A stretch of DNA of 64,000 bases from Paratinospora sagittata. Its lineage: Eukaryota; Streptophyta; Magnoliopsida; Ranunculales; Menispermaceae. The translations under genes were made by a program, and so were the position numbers. Location of the stretch: the NCBI GenBank assembly GCA_035771175.1, contig CM069602.1, forward strand, positions 13,229,116 through 13,293,115, in the 5' to 3' direction. A model generated the notes under the pieces. That model did no database searches and had not been told where the DNA came from. It saw only the letters and a list, made by a program, of their open reading frames with translations. Below are positions 34,601 through 46,600 of this stretch, in pieces. How positions within the stretch are numbered: position 1 is the stretch's first letter; each line of letters opens with the position of its first letter.

Positions 34601-37600
34601 AAATGGCACGCACCAGCTGAGACCACTTCAAATTATTCTTTTCATCAAGTTTGTATGCTGCCTGAATGTTTGGTAGTTTTCCTTTCTTCGTTTTGTCAAT
34701 TGCTTCTTCAGTCTGCACTGTTTCGGAAGTAACCGACATTTTATTTTTTCTATTTTTTTTATTTTTTATTAGGGTGTACAAGTAAAAAAAGAGAGGAAAA
34801 GAAATAAAAAAGAAGAAGATGGAGTAGTTGCAGACGACGACGAAGGAGAAGGAGGAGAAGGAGAAGGAGAAGAAGAAGCAGAAGAAGAGGAAGAAGGCGT
34901 TGATGGCGAGGTTCAACGGAAACAACAATAGGCAGCGTTAATGGCGATGAAGATCGCGTTGATGGTGATGGAGAAGATAAGCAACGACAACTACGACAAC
35001 GATCTATGTGTCGACAAGAGCAGCGACAATCGATTTGCGCAATCTTCGTGACGATGATGAAGCAAGGGTTTGACCAATGCCTTGAGAGAATTACGATAGC
35101 AACGATCAAATAGATGTGTAGTGAGTGTGTTGCAAGATTTGAAAGAGGAAGACACGGGCGTGAAGAAGACGCAGGTACAGGTGCGAAGAAGACGTAGGTA
35201 CATGCGCGAAGGGGTTTTGCGATCTGTGAGCAGCGACACAACAATTGACGGATCAAAGCGGCAGCCGTGATACAACAACACTGATGGTGCGACAACGATA
35301 ATGGTAGGGTTCTGAGGTTGCGACGGCATTACAACAACGAGATCAGTCACACTAATCAAAGACGACACACTAACCAGTCGCGCGAACTAGCAGCAACATC
35401 AGATGAGGGTGAAGGGCGCAAACTAGTCGCACGAACTAGAGAGCAATGACGTCGGTGTGTAGCAACGGTGGTGAGATGGTGTGCAATGGCGTCGTCGGAA
35501 CCCACTGTTTTCGATGAGATGATGTATGCACGCTTGCGATGAAGGCACGGTCAATGAAGATGGGATTTCGCAGCAATGAACAATAGCATCTGCAGAAAAA
35601 AAAAATTGCGGCAGTGAAGATGATGAAAGTCCACACAGCGACGACAATGAAGGCTCACCACAAAGATTCGATGATGAATGCCGACACAAAAGATTTCGAC
35701 GATGAAGGCCGAAAAAATATTCTCAGTTGTACAAGCCTACTGCTCTGATACCATGCTGAAAAATAAAATAATAAAGAAACACAGAGTTGTAATATGGTTC
35801 GGCTCTATGGCGTACGTCCACAGGAGAAGAGGGGAATTTTTCTTATTTGTGATAATTCCTCAATGGAGGAACACCAAAATAAATAGATTTCAGAGTTGTT
35901 CACTGTATCTTAACTTTTACAATTTCAGTATCTTTTAGATATGGCAACTCCTAAAAATAATTTTTCCTCTAAATTGCAACGCAATCCCCCAGATTTCTCT
36001 TTTCTCCGCAACACAAATATTTTGGATGGGAGTGGGAGAAATTGCAAGATCCTTTGAAACAATATTGTCATTACTCTTCTATGGTGTGTTTTGTTAGGAA
36101 GAAATCAAAGAATTTTTTAAGAGTAGTCAAGCAATATCCATTTTGTGTGGGATTGCATTGAACTTTTAGCTTCTCAATTATTAGATAAACTCTTTCATAC
36201 ACATTTTTATCATACACATTTGTGTGGTATTGCAATATCCAAGTGCGTCTCTTTCACGAATCTTGTTAGGGATTGGCCCATTGCTCTTTAAAAGTGTTAC
36301 TTTTATTTCTTTTAGAGGATCCCTTCTTCTCTCTTTTTTTACATCTCTTTTTAGCTAATATTTCTCTTTCTTGATTTCACTATGGAGAGAAAGGGCTTTG
36401 GCCCAAGATGGAGACTGTGGATGCGGATATCTTCGGTTAGTTACCTATTCGGTGGTTGTTAACAGGAGACCTATGCGGAAAGAGGATTGAGGCAGGGGGA
36501 TCCTTTCTCATCGTTCGTTTTCACATTAGTAGCAGATGGGCCAAGTTGAATGATGGATAAGGCTTGTGAACATTCAATGGTCAACAAGATTGGTGCCAAT
36601 GGTGTGGAGGTCTCTCACTTGCAATATGCCGATGACACTCTATTATGCCTACAGGGCTCGAAGAATAATGTATTGGAAGCCATTTGGGTTCTTCATTGTT
36701 TTTGCAAGATGTCAGGCTTGAAGGTTAATATGGGCAAGAGTCAGCTGGTTGGTATTAATATGGATTAGGATGTACTTCTTCGCCTTGCTAATAAGGTGGG
36801 ATGTTCCATAGGGGCTTGGCCTCTTAAAGTATCTAGGTCTTCCATTGGGTGGCAATCCATTATCAGCTAAGAGATTGAATGGGTGGAAGAGATGCTTCCT
36901 ATCCCGAGGTGAAAGGGTTGCACTTCAGATCAATACTTCTTTCTTTACCATCTTTCTTCATTTCTCTTTTCAAAATGCCAGTTGGAGTTGCAAAGGTGAT
37001 GCAGGGCGTGAATAGGAAAACAATTCCTTCCCTTGGCTCGTTGATTCTTTTGAATACCGAGAAAAAATGTGGGAAAAGAATTTGCAAATTCTTGAGAAAA
37101 TCAAGATTACTCAATCTGTATTCCAATAACTCATACAATGAGCTTAAATAGGCAGAACCTACGACAAAACTTCTAATCAGACTCAAATACTAAAAATAGC
37201 AAAATTTGCCAAAAATAGAAAATATGCCAAAATCTATCGAGAAAGAAAGATCTCACAATGTATATCGCGTAGAAAAAAAACGAAAACAAAATCAGACTCT
37301 CCTACGTCGAGTTTTACTCAAACAAAACTTTTCTAAAATAGTAAAAACGTGAATTTGAAGGGCTGATTGATGAAATTTGCCCAAAAAAGCACGTTAGTCA
37401 CAATGTTAGTTGTGAGTATTGATTGGCATGCCGTTTTCCTTCGGAAACAAGTGTCGTTTCGTCAAAATTTAACAAAATCCCACATACAATCTTTTAGCAA
37501 AATTCCACTTACGTCCTTTTTTCACTACACCCTCTCCTTCTTGGGATGTTCAAACCTATGCAAATATTCCAACTCTTGTTGGATAGCATCATTCCCCCCA

Positions 37601-40600
37601 GCATAGGAAAACTTCTTCCTCGAATTGGAAGGGGCCCATCATCATTAGAAGAATCTCCCAAGTAAGGAATGAGGTGCTTGACACTAAAAACATCAGATGC
37701 CCGAATGTGACTAGGTAGCTTCAACCTGTAAGCATTTAAATCAAATCAATAATAAGTTGTTTACTACAAGTTGAGAACCATGTCTCATCTATTTCATTTA
37801 TTTGTGATATAGATAATGGGGGATGATACACAAGAAACATTTTGTTATTTTATACGAGTATGTGTAAAGTAAAATAGCAACATTAATTTGTTCAACCGTT
37901 TAAGATTCTATTCAACTTGATGAGTAAATTTGTTGCGTCATACTTGTGTTTTGTTGAGTTTGCTCTAGTTTTATACTTTTTTCAACATTTGATAAATGAT
38001 TACAACCTGGTCTGTTAAGACCAAATAAATATTAATCATATTCAAGCTAAATAGACTATGCAAAATAATTCTTTTTGTTTACCTAACACCTCAGTTTTTT
38101 TAAGGGAACCTAACACCTCATTAGACAAAATAATCAATAATAGAATTAGTTAAATAAATAATATTTTGTTCAATATTAATATAACACAATAACTCATTAA
38201 AAAGGGTATAAATGTTTGTATAGCATTTTGCTTAAATAAATGAATACAACACACTTCATGATATTTCAAAGTATTAAAAAGGTAATGTACTTGTAAATTT
38301 AATCAAAATCTGATTTTTTTTTTTAAAGAAATGATATGTACCTCATTTTTATTTAAAGTTACACTTATTATCTTTATATAAGTTCAACCTTTTTCATTTT
38401 TTCCATTTAAGTTATGTGGTTTATCAATACACTCACATTGATCTTATTCTCATAATATCTGCCCTATCGCATGCAATTATCAATCTATATATATATATAT
38501 ATATCCACGTTCTGTTGTTAATTTTAATAAGAATAATTAATGAGCATTTTAGTTGGCAGTGTATATATAATATTATAACGTATCAAGTTAGTGCACTAGT
38601 CAAATCGAGCTAAATTAAGTTCAGATAAATGTCCTTTAGATTCTCAGGTATCTTCTAAATTAAGAAACATTAGACTACATCGTAACTTTTTGTTTGTGAC
38701 TGACTAAATTAAGTTAAAATGCCAATTTGAGTCATCTTAACCATGCAAACAAGAGCTTTTCTAGCATGATTTAAATCAAGGCACTACGTTGAACAATAGT
38801 TCATCAATGGGAAACTGATTTTAGCGGTATACAAGCTGCTCACTAGTTTCTCATCAATGAAAAATTGATATAACAGAATCCAAGTTCCCCGAGATCTCAT
38901 CCTTTATAATTCATATTCATCACAAGTTTCAGCTTCCCGACTACTATGACTTTTTGTTCAAGTCTAGTCCTTTAAAGGTGATGCTTGCCATAATGTACCT
39001 ACACCAAAATGCCACAAGTCACTTCATCATGTGTTCTCCAACAACTTCAAACACCGATTTGCAGCACGGCCTGGGGGTTTTTCAAGAACACAACAAACTG
39101 TTGCGTCAACTAAGCGATTTGTCGCTCAAGTCATGCGTAATCGTCACGTCTATGCACGTCCTCAAGTTGGGCTTCTTGCTGTCGTCTCCTTAGAGGCATG
39201 CGGAAGAATGAATACGACTCTAATATCTACTGATGTGGGGCATGAATAGGAAAACGAGTCCTTCCCTTGACTCGTTGATTCTTCCGAATACTGAGAAAAA
39301 AGGTGGAAAAAGAATTTGCAAATTCTAGAAAAAATCAATGTTACTCAATCTGTAGTCCAATAATGCATACAATAGGCAAAACCTACGACAAAACTTCTAA
39401 TCCGACTCGAATACTAAAAATAGCAAAATTTGACAAAAATAGAAAGCATGCCAAAACCTATCTAGTAAGGAAGATATCGCGTAGAAAATAACGGAAACAA
39501 AATCAGACTCTCCTACATCGAGTTATACTCGAAACAAAACTTATCTAAAATAGTAAAAACGTGAATTTGAAGGCCTAAACGATGAAACTTGCCCAAAAAA
39601 GCACGTTAGTCACGGTGTTGCCTGTGAGTATTGATTGGCACGCTGTTTTCCTTCGGAAACAAGTGTCGTTTCGTCAAAATACTATGCGCAATCTTTTAGC
39701 AAAATTCCGCCTATGTCCTTTTTTTTCACTACACCCTCTCTTTCTCGGGATGTTCAAACCTATACAAATATTTCAACTCTTGTTGGATGGCATCAAAAGG
39801 TGATTGAGAAAAAGATAATATCTTTCTTTTGAAAAGGTATGGATAACAATTCTAGCCCTCATCCTATCAGTGGGGAGATGGTTCCACGACCATTGAACAA
39901 GGGCGGTCTTGGCATCGAGAATATTATTTTAAGAAACAAGGCACTTTGTGCGTAGTGGGTTTGGCTCTTCTTGCAGGAGAAACATTCCCTTTGGGTTTGG
40001 ATAATTGATAGTAGTTATGGATCTTTTGTCAGTGATTGTTGTTAGTGATTGGAACCGTGGAAGAGGTCGTGGAGTTACTTTTCTAAGCCCTTGCAAATTT
40101 ATAATGTCACTAGCCTTAGACATGATACACGTATTACCCCAAAGGTTGGTGATGGTTGCACGATCCGTTTTTGGGAAGATAGGTGGAACGACAATTCTTC
40201 CTTTGCTGAAGCTTTTCCCTTACCTTTTTTGCCTCTCCGCTCGTCATAACTCCCTTATTTGTTCTTTTGTCTCCATGAATTTCGAATCATCACTCCCCAC
40301 ACTATCTTGGAATTTACACTTCCCCAGAGCTCTCACCACTCGTGAACATGATGAAGTAGTTTCATTACGACTTGGACTTGATCAAGTTTCTTTGAATTCA
40401 AACTCTGACCAGTTTAATTGGTTTCTTCATCCCTCAAGCACATTCTCTTGTAAATCATATTTTGAGTTTCTTGTTGATTGTGCCTCTCTCCCTCAATTTC
40501 ACATTTCCCATTCTATTTGGTATGCTCACATTCCCTCAATGGTTAAAGTTTTTGGGTGGATACTTGCACATAGGAAACACTACTGCACTATGGACACCCT

Positions 40601-43600
40601 TCAGAGGCGATTTTGCCGTCTTTAGGCATTCTCCACACTGTTGTCTTCTATGTATGCAGGATCAGGAGGCGAGTGACCATTTATTCGTTTCTTGTCCCTT
40701 TTTGTTGAGGATTTGGGATAGATGGTTTGGTTATTTGGTTGGGAAGCTGGTCACCCCCTCTTCATGCGAGGATTGTATGTCTTTGGCTCATATTCATGGT
40801 TTATCAAAGAGGGAGTGAGAAGTCCTAAAGGTGGCAATGTGGCATGCTTTGTGACTCTTTGGTCAATTTGGCTGGAGTGTAATTGGAGAGCTTTTAATGG
40901 TGTTAGGAAGGATTGGAGATGCCTATGGGAAGAAATACATTGGACTGCATGTCATTGGGTTGTTTGTTCAAATGTTGTTGCTGGGTTCTCTTTCTCTGAT
41001 TGGTACAGAGATTGGATAAGTTGTTTATAGGGGGTATGGTTTGTTTTGAGGGCGTAAGTAATATTGGGCACGAATACTTATGGTGCTCTGCATGTATCTA
41101 CTTAAGTAATATATATGTGTGTGTGTGTGCGCGCTCGCGCGCTTTGTTTTGTCTCAAAAATTAAGGCTAATAGTTCTCTTTCTTATAAAAACTATATGAC
41201 GTTTTGTTTGCTGTTATCTTTTGTTTTATTTAGGTTTTATTTTTTTTTAATTGTATGGTTGAGAACATAATCATGATGCTAGGGTTCTGGAATAATTTAG
41301 CTAGGGGGAAATGTTAGAATAAATAAAACTGCAAAATCAAGAAAGAGAACGACAAAAATTAGGAGAAGTTAGGAATGAAGAAGTGTTGAAAATGATTTGA
41401 AGAAAGTAGAAACAATGATTATGATAAAATCTAAACCCTTCGATCATCCATATTCTTAAGGTAGCAATTAATTAATCATTTATTATTTTCATTTTTTGAT
41501 TCTGAGGGTATCTTGGCCTCTTAGTGCACCCAACTAGTCCCTTAAAATGCGTGTGAACCTCCATATCCTCACACACCAGAAGTTCTATGCAAAGTGGCTT
41601 GCTTGGGGTGAAATTTGAATTCAAGACTCCCAGTTGTTGAGGTGGGTTCCTGGACACCATTCCTGCCCCAATTTGGTTCAAAGAAAGTATTCATAAGCTG
41701 TTTTTACTAAATAAATTGGGTTGGTGCACTCGTGGATATGCAGTTTTAGTTCTATTTTTCCCTAAATAACAAGTTCTTTAGATGTACTCAACTGTCCAGT
41801 AATAAAATGATTTGGTGGCTATGGCTATTGAAAATGGCCATGCTAAACTGCTTATAACGACAGTTCTAACTGATTTATGAAAAAGAGTTTTGTTAAACCT
41901 CCCATGAGTATGGTTGCATACATTGGACATGCCATCCGTTAATACAGGCTGAAGGAAAGTAACTATTTGTTGTTAATAACAACCTTAAATGTCAGGCAAT
42001 ATTAGTAACTATGTAATTTTGTATTAGGTCTGAAATTTTTTGTACCCTGTTTTCAGTTGATAACTCATCATTTGAAAACATTTATTGGCTGTATGCACAG
42101 CCATCTTATATATAATACAATATATGTTTCCTGTCAAACAAAAAATAACAACCTTAAATGTCATTCAGCAGAAATAAGAATCAAGAATCCAGATTTGCTA
42201 ACTACGGTTATTACATTTTAAGGTTTTAATTAAGATAGGATTTTGGACTTCACTAAAAATTTTTTAGGTGTACTTCAGGGCTTTCATGAAAGCTGACCAT
42301 ATTTTTTTCACCAAAAAAGAAAGAAAAGGAAGCTTACCATATTTCAAGGTCTTTGCATTTAAGTTTAAGGCCGTTTCATGACTTAATTCCTTGAAAACAT
42401 TTTAAACTGATATTTTTAGGGACTTAAGGTAAGATTTTTATGAAACATACTTCTCTAGGTATATTTTTTCTTCATCTTTATCTTATCTTTATCCTTTTTT
42501 TTTTTGTTGCATTCATGAAAACTTATTTTTATAGTTATGATTATTGGATAAATTGCAGATTTTTGTTACCATGGAAACTGGACTTTGACAGAATTGTGTT
42601 GATATATTCTGTTGGTGCTAAGCTTTGGATGCTAACTAATTGGTTGACAGAACTACTTGTTTTTTTTTATTTGTTTTCTTTCCGGGCCATTGAATTGCCA
42701 TTTTAATAGTGTAGCAATTCTCAAGGTTTTAGACTTTTAGTCAAGAGGACACTTGGACTTTTATTTTGTTGTCATGGAAAATGCTTGGAAGAGTGTTAAT
42801 TTATTTTTTTCATCTTTGGAAATAGGTTGTTGAGAGTTTTCACAATCTGTGGAAAACTTGTGGAATTTCATCTGTATTTCATGGATAATACCAGACCCTT
42901 AGTGTGATTGAGTTGTTATACACAATTAAGATTCATTGGAGGATCTGGTTGTTTGTTGTAAAACTGCGTATGGCTTAACAATTAACTTATCTGTAGAAAA
43001 TCTTTGGATTGTTGATTCATATTCTTCCTCCAACCTTTTATAACTCTCTTGGGTGCTAGTTGTTGGTTTAGTGTAATTTGGAATTAGTCGTGGAAAGAGT
43101 ATTCTAAAGATTATAATAATAGAGTACGATGTGTTGTGTAGTGGAAAGGGATGTTCATTCAAAATTTCAAATTACATGCCAAGCATCCTTTGCTTAGTTT
43201 CATGCCCTTGGTTTGCAGTATTGATTTTGATGGCTTTTTGAACTTTTTTTGAGAATTGAAGAGAAGATATATTGCTAAATATCATGAATGAAATCGAAGT
43301 TGCTGCTTGGTTTAACCAAAAGTAGTTGGATGCTTGATAGTGGCGAAACTCAGCCACGAAAGTAGCTCTTTGAGCAGGTGCTCCAGGAAATTCATAATGT
43401 GGAGAAGGATAATTTCAGACAAACATGGAAGTGGAAATCTTGATTGAGATAGCCATGAGGGTTGCCTTTTTGTGTTTGTACATACTTTGAGGAGAGAATT
43501 TCACATTATCATTAGGAATTCTAAAGAGTATTTAAGATAGGAAAAATATTTAAGTTCTTTTCCTTAGGAATGATTTGATTATGTGGAGGAGTGCCCCTCA

Positions 43601-46600
43601 ATGAATAAATTCCTACATTGCTACTCTCTAACTAACACACATAAAGTAGCTAGGAAGTATTGGAATCCTTGGTTAGTTCTAGATGTAAATTTAAATTTGA
43701 ACTTTAGGCATAGAATTAACCAAAACAATATGGAAAATGATTTTGTTGAAGCTCATTTTGGCCCGTCCCACATGTTGCATGATCTTGTCCTTTTTACGAG
43801 CCTCAAAGTTGAGCCATCGAGCCTATGGATGCACACGTAGTGCGTGCCTTGGTGGCAGGTCCCAGGGGGTTTTATTCTTCTCCTTGGAAAAAAGGCCTCT
43901 TGTGGGTGTGAGGCTTCTTACAGGACTTAGCTCGGAAGAGCACGAAATCGACGTGGGATTAATTGCTGGAGTTGAATCTGCAACAATAGGCCCCCAGGCT
44001 CAACACCTTACACAGGTGTATGTTGATGTCGATCCCCACAGGCTGTGTCAATTGAGCTTCAACAGATTCTATAGCTCAAACTTTCATTTAACTCAACACA
44101 AAGCCTTTTCTCAAGTTTTTATTCAAGTTAAAGAAATATTCATATGTCAAGGGGGTTAAGACCTAGGGTTATGGTCAAGTTACTGGGAGACTCATGCTCA
44201 TTCAGGATGTTCCTTCAATGACTATATTCTAGTATTTCTGTTGAATTTCTTGCAACCTCTTGTTTAGGCTTCAAAATCACTTCTGCTAATAGAAGACACC
44301 TATGCTACCATGCTTTGCTTATACTGCTCTTCTTAAATATCTAATTGCCGACGACCTCTAGAAACAAATAATTTGTAACATTCCAAAGAATCAAAAGCAT
44401 TCACAGGCCCTCATGGTTTCCCTCTTCACAGAATAAAGGTTTTTATCTTTGTAATCCTATACAGATGTATCAATTTCAAATACCTTTTAATCTTTTCTAT
44501 TAGGCATACAACCATAAAGACAATTAAAAACATAATATAGAATGTATAGAACATACAAATAAAGCTTTGTAAAGCAAGCAAAGTATGTGTACTTGTGGGA
44601 GTGCGTATGGATGTATACATGCTTATTTTTATGCACATGAGGAATTGGTATGTTTAATAAATTCTGAGCACATATATCTGCTGATATATGTCAATAGACA
44701 TGAAAATATAGCACTCATTTGCTCTCTCACTTGGTAAACTTAACTTTAATTGCAGATAAATTGTTGTTCTCCTTTTCCTTTATCTCAAAATCAATCTCTT
44801 TCAATTCTACCGCAGGCAGGAGAATCAGTGCCCCAAATTCCAACTACACTGTTGTCAATAAACGATTCAATTAATCATCCTTTGTCAAGTGATGCTATAA
44901 AGAGGTCTCCAAGGAGCAAAGTTGTGCAATCTCTGCAGTGTGTGGTTTGCAAAATTGATTGTAATAGCAAAGATGCTTTTGATGGACATATATTGGGAAA
45001 GAAACACCAGAGGAATTTGCTTAAACAAAAAACGTTAAGTAAGGTCTCCAGTGTTCCTGGCGTTGCACCAATCCCCAAGATTCCAAAGAGAACTAAGAAA
45101 AGAAGTTTGGTGGGTGAAGTGGGCCAGATGGTGTTGACTGCTTCTGATGATTTGGAGACAAAGAGGCAAAATCTTGTGGAACATGGAGCAGAAGTTGATT
45201 CTGTGATGGTGTGTGGTATATGCAATGTTGTATGCAATAGCCTCATTGTGTTCAAGACGCATATTTCTGGAAAAAGACATGCTGTTCAGGTGAAGAATGG
45301 GAAACTGACTGAAAATTGTTGAAACATTTATATAGAGTACTCCCTTGTTCTCAACTTGCTTTGAATTCTTTGCACTCCAACCCACAACTTGAAGCTTGAT
45401 TCACCTACACAACATTATCTGATTATTGTATTTGTGCTGTTTTTGCAATTGTTGGAATTTTCTTTGCTAGATTTGAGCTATTACTTAGTCACATAAAAAA
45501 TAAAAATAAAAACTGCCATGTTATTTATTGGTGAAAACTATGCCCCTTGTTGTCCCAAAATTAGGATTTAATCCTTGGTTTGTCTTTTGTTACTTTTCCT
45601 CGTGGCAAGGATTAATCAATGCCAAAATGAGTTAGATAGCTCACTATCTGATGATTGTTGCCAAGATACTCCTTGACGCACCAGTACATCTCTTTTACAT
45701 GTTACATTGTTACTTGTATCTTATTCCAGTCATTGAAGAATTGGTGTTTGCTCTCATTTAATTTCCTATTTTTTGGTCCATTACTGATCATACCTTGTGA
45801 GACTTTAATTAATAGTGTTCTTGTGGAAGATGTCCACTACATATTATCCCTCATGAAATGAAATTGTTAGGCTCAAAAAACTAGTGCTTAACCTGGAAGA
45901 ATATGTATCATGTAAAACTAAACCAACCATGTGGGATCGGATTAAGATGAAAACATGTTCTTCTTTGAGAATGACTATATTCCAGTTCTGTCAGATTATA
46001 CACTATATGCAAGAAACACATAATTATTTTCTGGTTTATCATATGAAATCTTGCCATTACTAAGACATGCTTATTTTCCGAGTCCTGTTCATGTGCAATT
46101 TGCATTCATTTTTAATTGTCCCATTTTATATGAGCTACTACGGAATAAGCCATGTACTAGTGGTCGTTTGGTGGGGAATATTGGAGCTGGAAAAAAAATG
46201 TGAACAAACTGATAACTGATTCTTTTTCTTATTGGTGGGATGATAACTTAAATATACGGAGTTATGGTGATTTTGATGTTGCAGAGATATGTGTCTTGCC
46301 TGATGGCTGTTCATGTTGATTTAGAATTTCATTATATCATACAACTGTATATATATTTTTAACTTTCTTTTAAAAGTTAGCTCCTCATTTCCATGGTTGT
46401 AACTTAAATTCTTGCTATTGTTCATGGTGACCCTTAATTCTTGTTTACATAACTTTCACTTATCATATGATTATCAGTAATGTCTAATCCCTCACGGTGA
46501 CTTGCAGGCTGGTGTTATACCTGCGAATGGAATAGATACTATGGTGCATGCAAACCCTAATTCAATGTTATTGGTCAACCAACTAGTTCAGCCTTCTTTG

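Larger units (their letters stand above)
32830..36013 (-). mobile_element. Ty1/copia retrotransposon fragment, minus strand
   Basis: On the minus strand, from right to left: a 260-bp 5' LTR (35754-36013), a primer-binding site (35742-35753), a leader of about 1 kb, gag from an ATG at 34739, a zinc-knuckle region, protease, and the GAG-pre-integrase block. Traces of integrase fade out near 32830. Reverse transcriptase and the 3' LTR are missing, so there is no target duplication to test. Confidence 0.8.
36997..39795 (-). mobile_element. Ty3/gypsy element, minus strand, internally deleted
   Basis: 2.8 kb, bounded by LTRs that begin TGATG and end CATCA and by AAAGG duplications. The orientation is minus: a polypurine tract (CTGGGGGGAA on the minus strand) and a pol C-terminus lie beside the left LTR, and a decayed primer-site region (GATATTAGAGTCGTATTC) lies beside the right LTR. 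Almost all of gag-pol is gone, and the 1.6 kb of internal DNA is mostly AT-rich and unrecognised. Confidence 0.8.

Noticed and set aside
34759..35295. 178-codon Leu/Ser/Arg-rich minus-strand frame
   Set aside because: Simple-sequence composition in the copia leader; no protein signature.
43583..44159. Two overlapping plus-strand frames in intron 1
   Set aside because: No domain and no splice support; probably an unclassified repeat.
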